DNA of 19,378 bases from Gaeumannomyces sp. JS-464 (Eukaryota; Ascomycota; Sordariomycetes; Magnaporthales; Magnaporthaceae). Each line of letters opens with the position of its first letter. Within the stretch, counting starts at the first letter, position 1. The stretch lies in assembly GCA_002197995.1 (NCBI GenBank), contig NGZR01000021.1, forward strand, positions 1 through 19,378. The letters are read 5' to 3'. A program made the translations under genes and the position numbers. The notes under the pieces were generated by a model, which was not told the DNA's origin, did no database searches, and saw only the letters and a program-made list of their open reading frames with translations. Of this stretch, positions 1 to 7,760 are shown piece after piece.

Positions 1-255
1 GCAGGGCGTAGCCAGTCGGCGTAGCCAGTGCAGTACGTGTCGGTAGCAGGGCGTGGTGTAGTCGTAGGGTGTGCGTGTGTGTAAGTGGTGTGTAGTGTGT
101 GTGTGTGGTAGTGGTGTTGTGTGTAGAGTAGAGTGTAAAAGCAAGTAACAGCCCGTGCGTACGAAGTGCAGTGGCGTAGCCGAAGTGGCGTAGCCCGTGC
201 GTACGAAGGTAGTGCAGTGGCGTAGCCGAAGTGGCGTAGCCGAAGTGGCGTAGCC
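1..255. repeat. GC-rich palindromic repeats inside rns
   Basis: After collapse this stretch holds repeated units such as GGCTAGCCGAATGGCTAGCC and CTGCTACGAAGTATGCATGG. Two copies in opposite orientation form a large inverted repeat (roughly 1-105 against 135-230) around an A/T-rich loop. A related TACTTCGTAGC core recurs near 3600, 7210, 10280 and 13870. The unit interrupts the rRNA just after a recognisable GAATGCCATAGG segment, in what would be the V5/helix 26 region of the SSU rRNA, a known length-variable site. The elements resemble the mobile GC clusters of fungal and algal organelle genomes. That comparison is from general knowledge, not from a database match. Confidence 0.8.
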
Positions 256-593
256 ACGTAGGAGAGGTCAGCGTGACCCGTAGTGGCAGTGTCAGTAGTG
301 TGTGTGTCGTGCAAAGACGTACGTGTGTGGGGTAGTCGTAAGTCCGTGTGTCGGTGCCCGTGTGTGCCGTGTCGGTCCGTGTCAACGGTCAGGTGTGTGT
401 AAGAGTAAAAGGGTGTGCCGTGTCGCCGTGTAACCAGGTCCGTCGTAAGGTAGTCACAGAAGTGTGTAGTCGTCGTCGTCCGTAGTAGGTACGTACCGTG
501 TGTGTCAGTAGTAAAACGTCGTAGGTGTACAGTGTGTGTCCGTGTAGTGTAGTGTGGAAGTGTAGTAACCGGTCGTAGGGTACCCGTGTGTAA

Positions 594-2365
594 CACGGCA
601 AGTGTGTACACCCGTGGGCAAAGAGGTGGTAAAGTGTGTGTGTCAGTGTGTAGTCAGTAAAAGTGTAAGAGGGTAAAGTCGTGTAGTGTCAAGTGTGTGC
701 CCGTAGTAGAGTGTGCCGTACCCGTGTAGTGTCAGTACCCGTCCGTGTGTGTGTGTGTGGTAGTGTGTGTGCCGCACCAGTCGTGTCAGGTGTAAAGTGA
801 ACGTGTGTAGTGTGTGTCAGTGTAAAGTCGTGCGTACAGTAACAAAAAGTCGGCAAAAGTCGTGTGTGGCCGTGTAGTCACCGTAAGAGTAGGAGTAGTG
901 TGTGTGTCAAAAAAAACGTAGTGACGTGTGTAGTCAGGTAAGTAGTCGAGTAAAGTGTGTAAAAACGTGTGGAAGTGTCAGTAGTACAGTCCCGTGTGTG
1001 TCGTGGTGTAAGTGTGTACCACAACCGTAAGGTAAGTCGTAGTCAAACGTGTGTGTCAGTCAACAGCGTCAGTCACGGTAGTGGTGGTGTGAGGTGTAGT
1101 AAGTAAAACGTGTAAAGTAGTAGTGTGTGAGTAGTCCAGGTGAACGGTCGTGTAGAGTGTGTAGACAAACCGTACCAGTAAAACAACCGTGTCAGCGTGG
1201 TCACAAAGTCCGTGAGTAAGTCAGGTGTACAACGTGTGGAAGTACGTAAGTGTGAAGTAAGTCGTGGTAGTGTGTCGTGTAGTAGCGTGGGTAGTAAGTA
1301 GTGTAGGAAAAGCAGCCGTGTGTAAGTGTGGTGTCGTGAGTAGACCGTAAAGTGTGTAAAGAAGCCGTGTAAGAGAAGCGTAGTGTGTGTGTAAAAGACC
1401 AGTCGTGTGTAGGTGTAAGGTGGTGTCCGTGTGTAAGTGTGTAAGTGTAGGTGTCAGTAGGCGTGCGTGTGTAAAAGGTAAGGTAAGTCCGCGTGTGTGT
1501 GTGTGTGTGTAGGTAAGTGTAACGGAGTAGTGTGTAGTCGTAAAGTGCGTGTCAAAAGCACAGGTAAGTGTGTCAGTCGTAAAGGTGTGGTAGTGTCGTA
1601 GTAGTGTGAAGTAAGAGTGTGTGTGTGTCCAGAGTACAGTGAAGTGTGTGCCCGTACGTCCGTAGAAAAGTGTGTGTGCGTGTGTGTCGTAAGTAAGTGC
1701 GTCGTAGTCGTGTAGTCAGTGAAGAGTGTAAGTGTGAAAAAAGGTGTGGTACGTCGTGTCAACCGTAGTGTGTCGTCGTGGTGTGAGTCGTGTAGGTGTA
1801 AAGCGTAGTGTCGTAAAACAGTCCGTGTCACCGGTCAAGTAAAGTCCGTGGTGTAAAAAGTCAAGGAGTGTGAAAGTGGGTGTGGGTGTAAGTAAGTAGT
1901 GCCGTAGGTGTGGTAGAAGTAAAACCGTGAGTCGTGTGTGTGTCGTAAGTGTAGTGTAGAAGGGAGTGTCGTGAGTCGTGAGTAAGTGTGTCGTGTGTCG
2001 AAACCCAGTGTAGAGGTACACCGTGTAAACCCGTGTGCAAGTGTAAGCAAGTGTGGTCAACGTACCAGTCGTACGTCGGTGTGCGTCGTGTGTACAGGTA
2101 CGTAGTGTACCAGTGTGTAACAAGTACGTGACGTGTAGAGTCCGCGAGTGTACCCAGTGTGTCAGTGTCCGTGTCAGTCCAGTGTCGCGTGTAGTGTACG
2201 TGTGTACCGTAAGGAAGTGTAGCGTCAGCCACGTCAAAGTAGTGTGTCAGTAGTGTGTGGTGTGTGGTACGAAGTGGGTGTGTGTGGGTGGTCCCCGGAG
2301 TGTGTGAGTAAGTGTGTAAAACGTGGCACAGTAGTAGTAGTGAGTAGTCCCACAGTCAGTAAAGC
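594..2365 (-). other. Group I intron in rns with LAGLIDADG ORF
   Basis: The intron splits rns between the 530 loop and the TTAAAGGG segment. Joining ...TTATTAGGT to TTAAAGGGT restores the spacing found in bacterial 16S around E. coli position 566-570. The boundaries fit group I rules: the upstream exon ends in T and the intron ends in G. Near its 5' side (about 2280-2300) it has TCCGGGGACACC, a P-element-like block common in fungal group I introns. Boundaries were set by hand. The site is close to known fungal mitochondrial SSU intron sites near position 569, but I could not check the exact site name. Confidence 0.8.
790..2158 (-). CDS. Double-motif LAGLIDADG homing endonuclease in the rns intron
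   Basis: This intron-encoded DNA endonuclease would cut intronless rns alleles and spread its intron; many relatives also act as maturases. The collapsed translation starts MGNRGSKSVLL, continues with KEQRVDGSW, and has both dodecapeptide motifs: WFLTGFIDGEGCF near 1820-1870 and WLSGFVTAEGCF near 1185-1225. Each motif contains an acidic residue at the catalytic place (D and E). The C-terminal half reads RDELLMKSLIDYLGCGKL and ends FADFCYVADLMKIKFI. TGA is read as Trp. The frame breaks by single bases in at least five places, for example KEQR, the HDK..RALLEK region and EKDVYEFQ. Each is repaired by one base, mostly in a homopolymer, so sequencing error is more likely than decay. The start at 2158 is the ATG directly before the conserved GNRGSKS segment. 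Confidence 0.88.
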
Positions 2366-3215
2366 ACCGTAAGTAAAGAGTGAAGTAACACGTAGGTCGT
2401 CGTGTACGGTAGTGTACCGCGACGTGCGTGGCACGCAAGTGTAGCCAAGACAGTAAGTGTAGTAGTAGTGTGTCAGTGTAGTCAAGTAGTGTACGTGTAG
2501 AACGTGTGTAGTGTCGGTGAGTGTAGAGTGTCGTAAGAGCGGTACGTCGTGTGTCCGGTGTCGTGTCCAAAGTGTGCCAGGTGTCAGCCGGTGTAGGCCA
2601 GTGTGACCAAGAGTGTCCGTCACGTGCGTGGTACGGTACGTGTGCAGTGTGGGAGTGTGTGTCGTCAGTCCCCAAGTGGTGGGTCGAGTCAACCGTCGTC
2701 AGTGTGTCGACGTACGCGAAGTGTAGTAAGCGTAGGTGTAAGCCAGTGTACCGTGTAACGTACGTACCGTAGTCCCGAAGTGTGTAGTGTACGAGTGTCA
2801 GTCGTGTAAAGCAGAACGTGTAGTAGTAAGAAGTAGTAAGTAGTCGTGTAGTAAGGCGTGGTGTGTAAGTGTGTAGTGTGTCGTGTGTGTAACGTGTCCG
2901 TGCGTGTACGTAAAAGTAAAGTAAAGTAAAGTGTAAACAAAAACAACGTGTGTGTAGTGTAAGTAGTAAGGGAGTGTGTGTCCCGTAACGTGTGTAAGGG
3001 TAGGGTGTGGTAAAGTAGTGTGTGTAGTGTACGTCACCGTGGTGTCACCACGTGTGTGTAAGTAAAAAGTAGTAACGTGTCGTGTGTGTGTGTGTGTGAG
3101 TAGTGTAAAGTAGTAGTGTGAAGTGTAAACGGTGTCGAGTGTAGCAGTGGTGGTCAAGCAGTGTGTGGACAGGTGGTGTCAAGTCAGAGCCAGTCACCAA
3201 GCGTCAAGTGTAAGA

Positions 3216-4169
3216 GTGTAGACAGTAAGTCAGTGTCGTAGTGTCAGTGTAGTAACCGTGTGTGTAGTAGAGTAGTAAAAAAAGTAGTAAGTGTAAGTAG
3301 TAGTGTGAGTGTACGGTCACGTGTAGTAAAGTGTGTGTAACGTAAAAAAAAGTGTGTGTGTGTGTGTGTCGTGTAGTCCGTGTCGGAGTGTAGAAGCAGG
3401 GGTGTAAAAACGTCGTGCGTGCGTAGGAGGTGGGGTAGTGTCCGTAGGTAGGTACGTGTGTGTGCGTACCAGTCGGGTGGTGAAGTAGGGGTGAGTGAGT
3501 GGTGGTAGTCCGTGCGTACACGTGTCCAAACGCGTAGTGGAGTAGGTGAAGCAGAAGTGTGGTGGTAGTGTAGGGAGTGGTGGTGGTAGTGGTGTGCGTG
3601 TCGAGTACGAAGGTAGTGCGGTGGTGTACGGAGTGAGTGGTGGTGGTGGAGCGTGGAGGTAGGAGCGTGGAGAGTGTGTGTGTGTCGTAGTGTGGTGTCG
3701 TGTACGTAAGAAGTGTAAACAACGTGTGTAACAGTCAAGTGTACCCAAAGTCAAGTCGTCCACGTGTCCGTCCGTGTGTCAGCGAAGCAGCCGTGTGAGG
3801 AAGGTGGAGCAGCCGGTGTGCGTCGTGGCGTACAGCGTACGTAAAGTAACGTGTAGTGTGTCAGTGCCGTACGAAGGTACAAAGAACGCCGTGTGTAGTC
3901 AAGTAGTAGTACAGTGTAGTCGTAGAAGTAACAAGTACCAGAGGTGTACGTACCCGGTGTGTAGTCGTAGCCGTGTGCGCGCACGTAGCAAGGAGGTGCG
4001 CGTAGGCAGCAGGGGCAGGAAGTGTCGTGAGTAAGTCGGTGTAAGTGAGTGGTAGAGTGTGTCGTGAAGTGTCGTAGTAAAAGTGCGTGTGGTGAGTGAG
4101 TCCGTGTAGTGTGGTAGTGTCAGGGAGTAAAAGTCAGCGTAAGTGTGTGAACAAACCGAAAGTACCAGT
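3216..4169. other. Spacer upstream of rns; no gene recognised
   Basis: After collapse the first 180 bases are A/T-rich. Positions 3380-3480 contain short stems (CTAGGA/TCCTAG and AGCAG/CTGCT) that look tRNA-like but do not fold into a cloverleaf by hand. The plus strand of 3430-3715 has an open frame of about 65 codons without a recognisable start or family. It crosses a GC element with the TACGAAGTATGC core (about 3605-3620) and ends in a Gly/Ala-rich tail. Positions 3781-3840 and 3950-4020 hold further GC-rich blocks, including GCGCGCACTAGC. I see no convincing gene. Confidence 0.6.
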
Positions 4170-4790
4170 AAGAAGAGTAAAGTCAGTGTACCAGTCCGTG
4201 TAAAAGTCAAGTGTAAAGTCGTGGTAGTGAAAGTACAGTAAGTAACCAGTGAAAGTGTGTAAAAGTGTCAAAGTAGTAGGGTACGTGTCAGTAACAAGTG
4301 TAAAGACGTGTAGGTAAAGTGTCAACAGGACCAGTAAGTCAGTGTCAGTAAGGGAGTGTCCAGTACCACGTAGTCAGGAGCGTAGAAGAGTACACAAGTA
4401 GTCCGTGTAGTGTACCAGTCAGTGTACGTAGTGGTAGTAAACAGTACGTAGTAGTCGTAAGCGTCAGTAAAAAACGTGTGGTAGTCCAAACGTGTAAACC
4501 AGTCGTAAGTAGTAGTCGTGTGCAAAACACGTAGTGAAAAGTCACGTAGTCAGAAGGTGTGTGTAGTGTGTGGTACGTAGTGTAGTCCCGTAGAACCAGT
4601 CAAAAAAAGTAGAAGGGTAAGTCAGTAAGTAAGTAAGTGTGTAGTGTAGTCGTCAAAGGAAGTCGTGTGGTAAAGAGTGTGTACCCGTCACGTCGAGTGA
4701 AGTGTAAAAGTGTCCGCACGTGTGTAACAAACGTAAGTACGTACCGTGACGTGTAGGTAACAAAAAACAGTGTCGTAGTAGTAGTAGTGT
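4170..4790 (-). CDS. Unrecognised ORF, frame broken by small indels
   Basis: After collapse the minus strand encodes a hydrophilic, acidic protein of roughly 190 residues, but only if about three single-base shifts are allowed. Readable blocks in order are KSLQDSFEIINYYYDYLLFF, FDGSRDNSTNK, SDSDFHSVLQDILDGLSLD, ELRYSMFIHSNDGNKD and YLLAPDSGMESLMNDYGP. The last block is MKYLYLNFKFHGYYVFHTD, running to a stop after SYGISVCSN. There is no TM pattern and no motif I know. It is not a LAGLIDADG or GIY-YIG protein. A plasmid-derived polymerase fragment or a ribosomal protein such as rps3 is possible but unsupported. It lies in the gene-poor stretch between nad4 and rns, and both ends are approximate. 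Confidence 0.4.
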
Positions 4791-4939
4791 AAGTGTGTAG
4801 TCAGTAGTAGTGTGTAGTAGTGTAAGACGTACGTGTGTGTCGTGTGAAAAACGTAAGTAAACAAGACAGACAGTCGTGTAGTAGTGTAGGTGGGCAGGTG
4901 TAAGTGTAACGCCGTAGTAAACAGTGTACAGTCGTGTGT

Positions 4940-5545
4940 GTGGTGGTGGTGAAGCGCGAAGCGGTAGAGCACCGTAGTAAGGTAAAGCGAGTAAGTGGTG
5001 TAGAAGCGTGGGGGAGCAGTAGTAAGTGTAGGTAGCGTAGACGTAACCCCGTGTGTAGTGTGGTGCGTAAGAGTAGCAAGAAGCGTAGTGTCCGTGTAGG
5101 GTAGCGTAACGTGTCGCGTGTAGCGTAACAGTCGGTGTGTGTAGTAAGTAAAACGAAGTGTGGTGTAGTACGTGTCGTGCGTGCGGTGCGTGCGAAGCAG
5201 CGAAGCCGCAGCCAGCACGTACAGTAGTGTAAGTGTAGTGTACGTGTGTCGTGTACGTAGGTCGTGTAGCAGAAGTGGTAGGAACCCCGTGTAAGTAAGA
5301 AGTAGTAGTGTGTAGGTAGTGTAAAGTAGTAGTGTGTGTACGTGAGTGTCCCCCCGTGGTGCGAAGCGCGAAGCGCGAAGCGCGAAGCGCGAAGCGCGAA
5401 GCGCGAAGCGCGAAGCGCGAAGCGCGAAGCGCGAAGCGCGAAGCAGGGGGGGTGTAGCAAGCGGGTGTAGTAGTGTACACCCGTCCGGTCGCGTGTGCGC
5501 AGCGAAGCAGCGAAGCAGCAAGTAGTAAAGTGTCGCGTCGTGTGT
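4940..5545. repeat. GC-rich repeat cluster between two unknown ORFs
   Basis: This is a run of GC-rich blocks separated by A/T-rich segments: GTGAAGCGCGAAGCG at 4950-4965, AGCTGGGGGAGC near 5005, a GCGAAGCAGCGAAGCCGCAG block near 5190-5215, the GCGAAGC array at 5361-5444, and GCAGCGAAGCAGCGAAGCAG at 5499-5520. Nearly all share the GCGAAGC/GCAGCGAAG core, so they look like expansions of one element. Few Ts occur here, so these blocks are almost unaffected by the letter substitution. The A/T-rich segments between them show only short frames with no recognised product. Confidence 0.85.
5361..5444. repeat. Perfect tandem array, 12 copies of GCGAAGC
   Basis: Positions 5361-5444 are 84 bases of uninterrupted 7-bp repeat GCGAAGC, read directly with no T involved. 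The array sits between a C6 run (5350-5355) and a G7 run (5446-5452; one of these Gs may belong to a GT). After collapse the flanks read CCCCCCTG and CAGGGG, so they can pair and enclose the array in a stem. The single strand GCGAAGC is established as an exceptionally stable DNA mini-hairpin with a GAA loop. A tandem of 12 could therefore form a string of mini-hairpins, or alternative CGCG-centred pairings. Confidence 0.97.
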
Positions 5546-5721
5546 AGTGTGTGTAGTAGAAAGTAGGGGTAGTAGTCGTCCAGTAGTGTCACCAGTGTAA
5601 GTAGTAGTGTGTGTGTGTAGTGTGTAAAAGTGTCGTAGTAAGTAGGTAGTAGTGTCGTGCACCAGCGTACGTGAAGTAAGGTAGTGCAGTGTAAACCGTG
5701 GTGTAGTGTCGTAGTAGTAGT

Positions 5722-6205
5722 GTCACAGTGTGGTAGCGTGTCAGTGTACCGTGCGTCGTAGTAAGTCGGAGTGTCACGTAAGTGTAAGTGTGTGGTGTAA
5801 CAGTCGTGTGTGTGTCGTAAGTGTGTAGTGTGTAGTGGTCAAAAGGAACAGGGTGTCAACGTGTCGGTAGCGGTGTGCACGTACAGGTAGTGTGTGTGTA
5901 ACGTAAAGAACGTGTGGTACCGTAAAACAAGTGTGTGTAGTGTCCGTCGTGTGTCGAAGTGTCGTGTGTGGTGTGTACGTGTCGTGTCGTACGTGTCCGT
6001 GTGTTCGAGGCGGTGTGTGTCGTGTGCGTAGCGGGTGTGTGTGGCGAGTGTCCGTGGTGTAGTGTGTGGGTGTGCGTGGGGAGGTGCGTGTCGCAGGGGG
6101 TGTAGTCGTCCAGAGTCGTGTAGTGTCGTGTCAAAAGGAAAGTGGGTGAGTGTGTAAGTAAGTAGTAAAGTGTCGTGTGTGTGTGAGTAGTGTAAGTCAA
6201 GTGTG
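5722..6205 (-). CDS. Unrecognised basic ORF
   Basis: The collapsed minus strand has an open frame of about 125 codons with no stop from about 6205 to 5722. It begins LINIKRIYIIKSPFPFEEYR, continues through a GC-element-derived stretch (CEALPSNQ), then a very basic segment (SKKTPRKGSRRSKQRIRKR). It then has NKIVLGTSSLVKN, YEVEPVPFDINKLEKDVNKL and ISESDYRAGNEATM. A one-base shift allows continuation as NIYRITGLMHTYSVAGAEY towards 5640. The basic, Lys/Arg-rich centre suggests nucleic-acid binding, such as a ribosomal protein, but I recognise no family. No start codon is clear. It is separated from the ORF at 4170-4790 by the GC cluster, and the two could be parts of one disrupted gene. Confidence 0.45.
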
Positions 6206-7289
6206 TAGTGTGTGTAGTGTAAAGTCCGTGCGTGTCGTAGTGTCGTCCGGTGAGGGGGGTGTACGTCAGAAAAGGTGTGTACGTCCGTAAAAGTAGTGTA
6301 GTGTAGTGTGTCAGTGTAGGTGTGGGTGTGTGTGAAAGAGGTGTAGAGTAAACGGTGTAGTGTGTAGTAGTGTGTGTAAAGTGTCGTCGTCGTAGTGTGT
6401 GTGTACAGTACGTAAGTGAGTAGGTGAAAAGAGGTGTAGTGTAGTAGTGTAGTGTGGGTGTGAAGTCAGTCAGTAGTGACAGGTGTAGTGTGTAGTGTGT
6501 GTAAGAGGAGGGTGGTGGTCAAGGTGAGGTGTGAGTACAAAACCGTGTGTAAAACGTGTAAAGTAAAGTAGTGTGTGTGTGGTAGTGGTGAGTGTGTGTG
6601 TGTCAGTACGAAGGTAAAGTGTACGTGGTACGTGTCGTAGTCGTACGAAGTAGTGTAAGGTAAGTAAGTGTAGTGAGTCAGTAAAAGTGTGTGTGTACCA
6701 GTAGAAGTGTGGTAACAGTGAGAACGTAGCAGTAGAAGTGTGGTAGCAGTGAAGTAGGTAGTAGTAGTAAGTGTGGTAGTCACGTGTAGTCGTGTAAAAA
6801 AAAGGGTACGTCGTAAGTGTAGAGGTACCCGTGTGTGTGTGTGTGTGTGTAGGTAAGTAGTAGGTGTGTGGTGTACAGGTAGTGTAGTAAGTGTACGTGT
6901 GTAGGTCAAGTAGGTGTGTACACACACCGTGTGTAGCCAGTACGGCAAGAAAGGTACCGTCACGAAGTAACAAAGTAAGAGTGAAGTGAGAAAAAACGCC
7001 CCGCCAGTGTACGCGTAGTAACCGTGTACGTGTACAGACGTAAGTACAAAGGACGGTAACAGTGTGGGAAACGTGGTGTGGTGTGTGTCGACAGTCGGTA
7101 ACACAAAGTGAAGGAAGTCCGTACACAGTGGTCGTGCAGTAGGTGTCGTGTGTGTGGCGAGTCGTGAGTGTGTCGACCGTGTGGGTCCGTGTGTGGGTGT
7201 GGGTAGCGTGTGCGTACGAAGGTACACGTACGCAGAAAGGTACGAAGGTACGAAGGTACAAAGTGGAAACGTGTGTCCCGTGTCGCGTA
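6206..7289. other. Spacer; palindrome and GC elements, no gene seen
   Basis: After collapse this is mostly A/T-rich with frames broken every few dozen codons on both strands. It contains short direct repeats (ACCATAGAATTGTAACATG-like and AACTAGCATAGAATTGTAGC, about 6695-6745), the palindrome at 6796-6850, a GCCCCGCC block near 6997-7005 and TACGAAG repeats at 7217-7260. A minus-strand frame near 6500-6640 starting MKKSHTKIFI is open only for short stretches. I call no gene here. Confidence 0.5.
6796..6850. terminator. Perfect palindrome flanked by A8 and T10
   Basis: Collapsed, the sequence is eight A, then GGTACTCTAATTAGAGTACC, one C, then ten T. The 20-base core is a perfect palindrome and the flanking A and T runs extend the pairing, apart from the single C, to a stem-loop of about 38 bases. 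In either orientation this looks like a hairpin followed by a U run, so a bidirectional terminator or RNA-processing signal is plausible. It lies downstream of nad4 and upstream of the unknown ORFs. The function is inferred from shape only; fungal mitochondria are not known to rely on bacterial-type terminators. Confidence 0.5.
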
Positions 7290-7395
7290 GAAGGTAGACG
7301 TGAAGTGTCGAAGTCAGCAGTCGTAGTGTCCCGTGTGCCAGTGAAAGGGTGACAAGGGAAGTCCGTGTGTACCAGGTGTAAGGTGTACGTACGCC
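7290..7395 (-). tRNA. tRNA-Asp-like candidate with enlarged anticodon loop
   Basis: Collapsed minus strand: acceptor GGCGTAG pairs with CTACTTC (one C/T mismatch, one G/T pair). A D arm with the typical AACTGGTAAA loop follows. The anticodon stem is TTCCC/GGGAA, and the T arm is perfect: stem GCTGA/TCAGT around loop TTCGAAT. Starting the anticodon loop as TTGTCAC gives GTC, anticodon for Asp. About 12 extra bases (CTTTCATGGCAA) then precede the 3' stem strand, so the loop is 19 bases instead of 7. The extra bases allow the stem to extend to TTCCCTTG/CAAGGGAA. It may be a tRNA with a small insertion, a degraded copy, or a chance fold. It lies just downstream of nad4. Confidence 0.4.
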
Positions 7396-7760
7396 GTACC
7401 GTGTAAGTGTGAAGTGGTAGTGGTGGTGCGTGTAGCGTGTGCGCAGGTACGTGTAGCGTGTGCGCAGGTAGTCCCCGCAGGGGAGTACGTGCAGTGCGTA
7501 CGTAACGTAAAGTGTACGTCGTAGTAAGTGCGTGTCGCGTGTAGTGTGTCGGTACGTGTAGGTAGCAAGCGCGTGGTGAAACGCGTAAAGCGTAGCACGT
7601 AAGTGTCGTGTGTAGTAAGTCAGTCAGTCAGTCAGTCAGTCACCAGTCAACAGTAGTGTCCGTAGCGTGTCCAGTACGTCGTAGAAGTGTCGTGTCGGTG
7701 TGTCGGTACGTAAACGTCCGTAAGGAGCAGGTAAGTGTGAAGTAGTGTAGGTAACGTAGT
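7396..7760. other. Spacer after nad4 with palindrome and CAT repeat
   Basis: Collapsed, it has a direct repeat CTTAGCTTGCGCAGTA in two copies (about 7428-7470). The second copy runs into a perfect hairpin, GTATCCCC/GGGGATAC around GCA (7467-7488). A (CAT)6 run begins near 7620, written in the raw letters as a cagt repeat. The TTCGTACT element also appears. No gene is seen. The hairpin could mark RNA processing downstream of nad4, but that is a guess. Confidence 0.6.

Larger units (their letters stand above)
1..3215 (-). rRNA. rns: Mitochondrial small-subunit rRNA, 3' end outside the window
   Basis: This is the RNA core of the small mitoribosomal subunit. Collapsed and reverse-complemented, it carries the universal segments in order. 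The 5' domain is near 3130-3200 (GATTGAACACTGTCC, then GCTTGACACATGCTAATCG). The 340-region complement is at about 2590-2700, including GTTGATCGACCACATTGGGG. The 530 loop GCCAGCAGTCGCGGTAATAC is near 2405-2440. TTAAAGGGTACCTAGACGG lies near 560-593, and GGATTAGATACCCAAAGTAG near 312-345. A group I intron (594-2365) separates the 530 loop from the TTAAAGGG segment. GC-rich repeats interrupt the gene at 1-255, and the 3' third is beyond the window. The 5' end at about 3215 is approximate, set where similarity to the bacterial 16S start fades. It is the last gene of the minus-strand series. Confidence 0.95.

Noticed and set aside
1480..1515. Many (GT)n dinucleotide repeats suggesting microsatellites or Z-DNA
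   Set aside because: They collapse to plain T homopolymers, as expected in AT-rich mitochondrial DNA.
3375..3480. Possible tRNA upstream of rns
   Set aside because: Short stems are present, but no consistent cloverleaf, T loop or acceptor pairing could be built by hand.
3430..3715. Plus-strand frame ending in a Gly/Ala-rich tail (GAGVGAG), reminiscent of atp9
   Set aside because: The order of segments does not match ATP synthase subunit 9, there is no conserved acidic helix, and the frame runs through a GC element.
4653..5662. Long overlapping minus-strand frames in the raw letters, some over 300 codons, with ALRASRF repeats
   Set aside because: They arise because GT spelling removes TTA and CTA from the plus strand and so removes two of three stops on the minus strand. 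The repeats are the GCGAAGC array read in three frames. Other raw frames have the same biased composition and are equally spurious.
7619..7650. (cagt)n tetranucleotide repeat
   Set aside because: It is a (CAT)n trinucleotide run spelled with GT for T, worth noting only as an illustration of the artefact.
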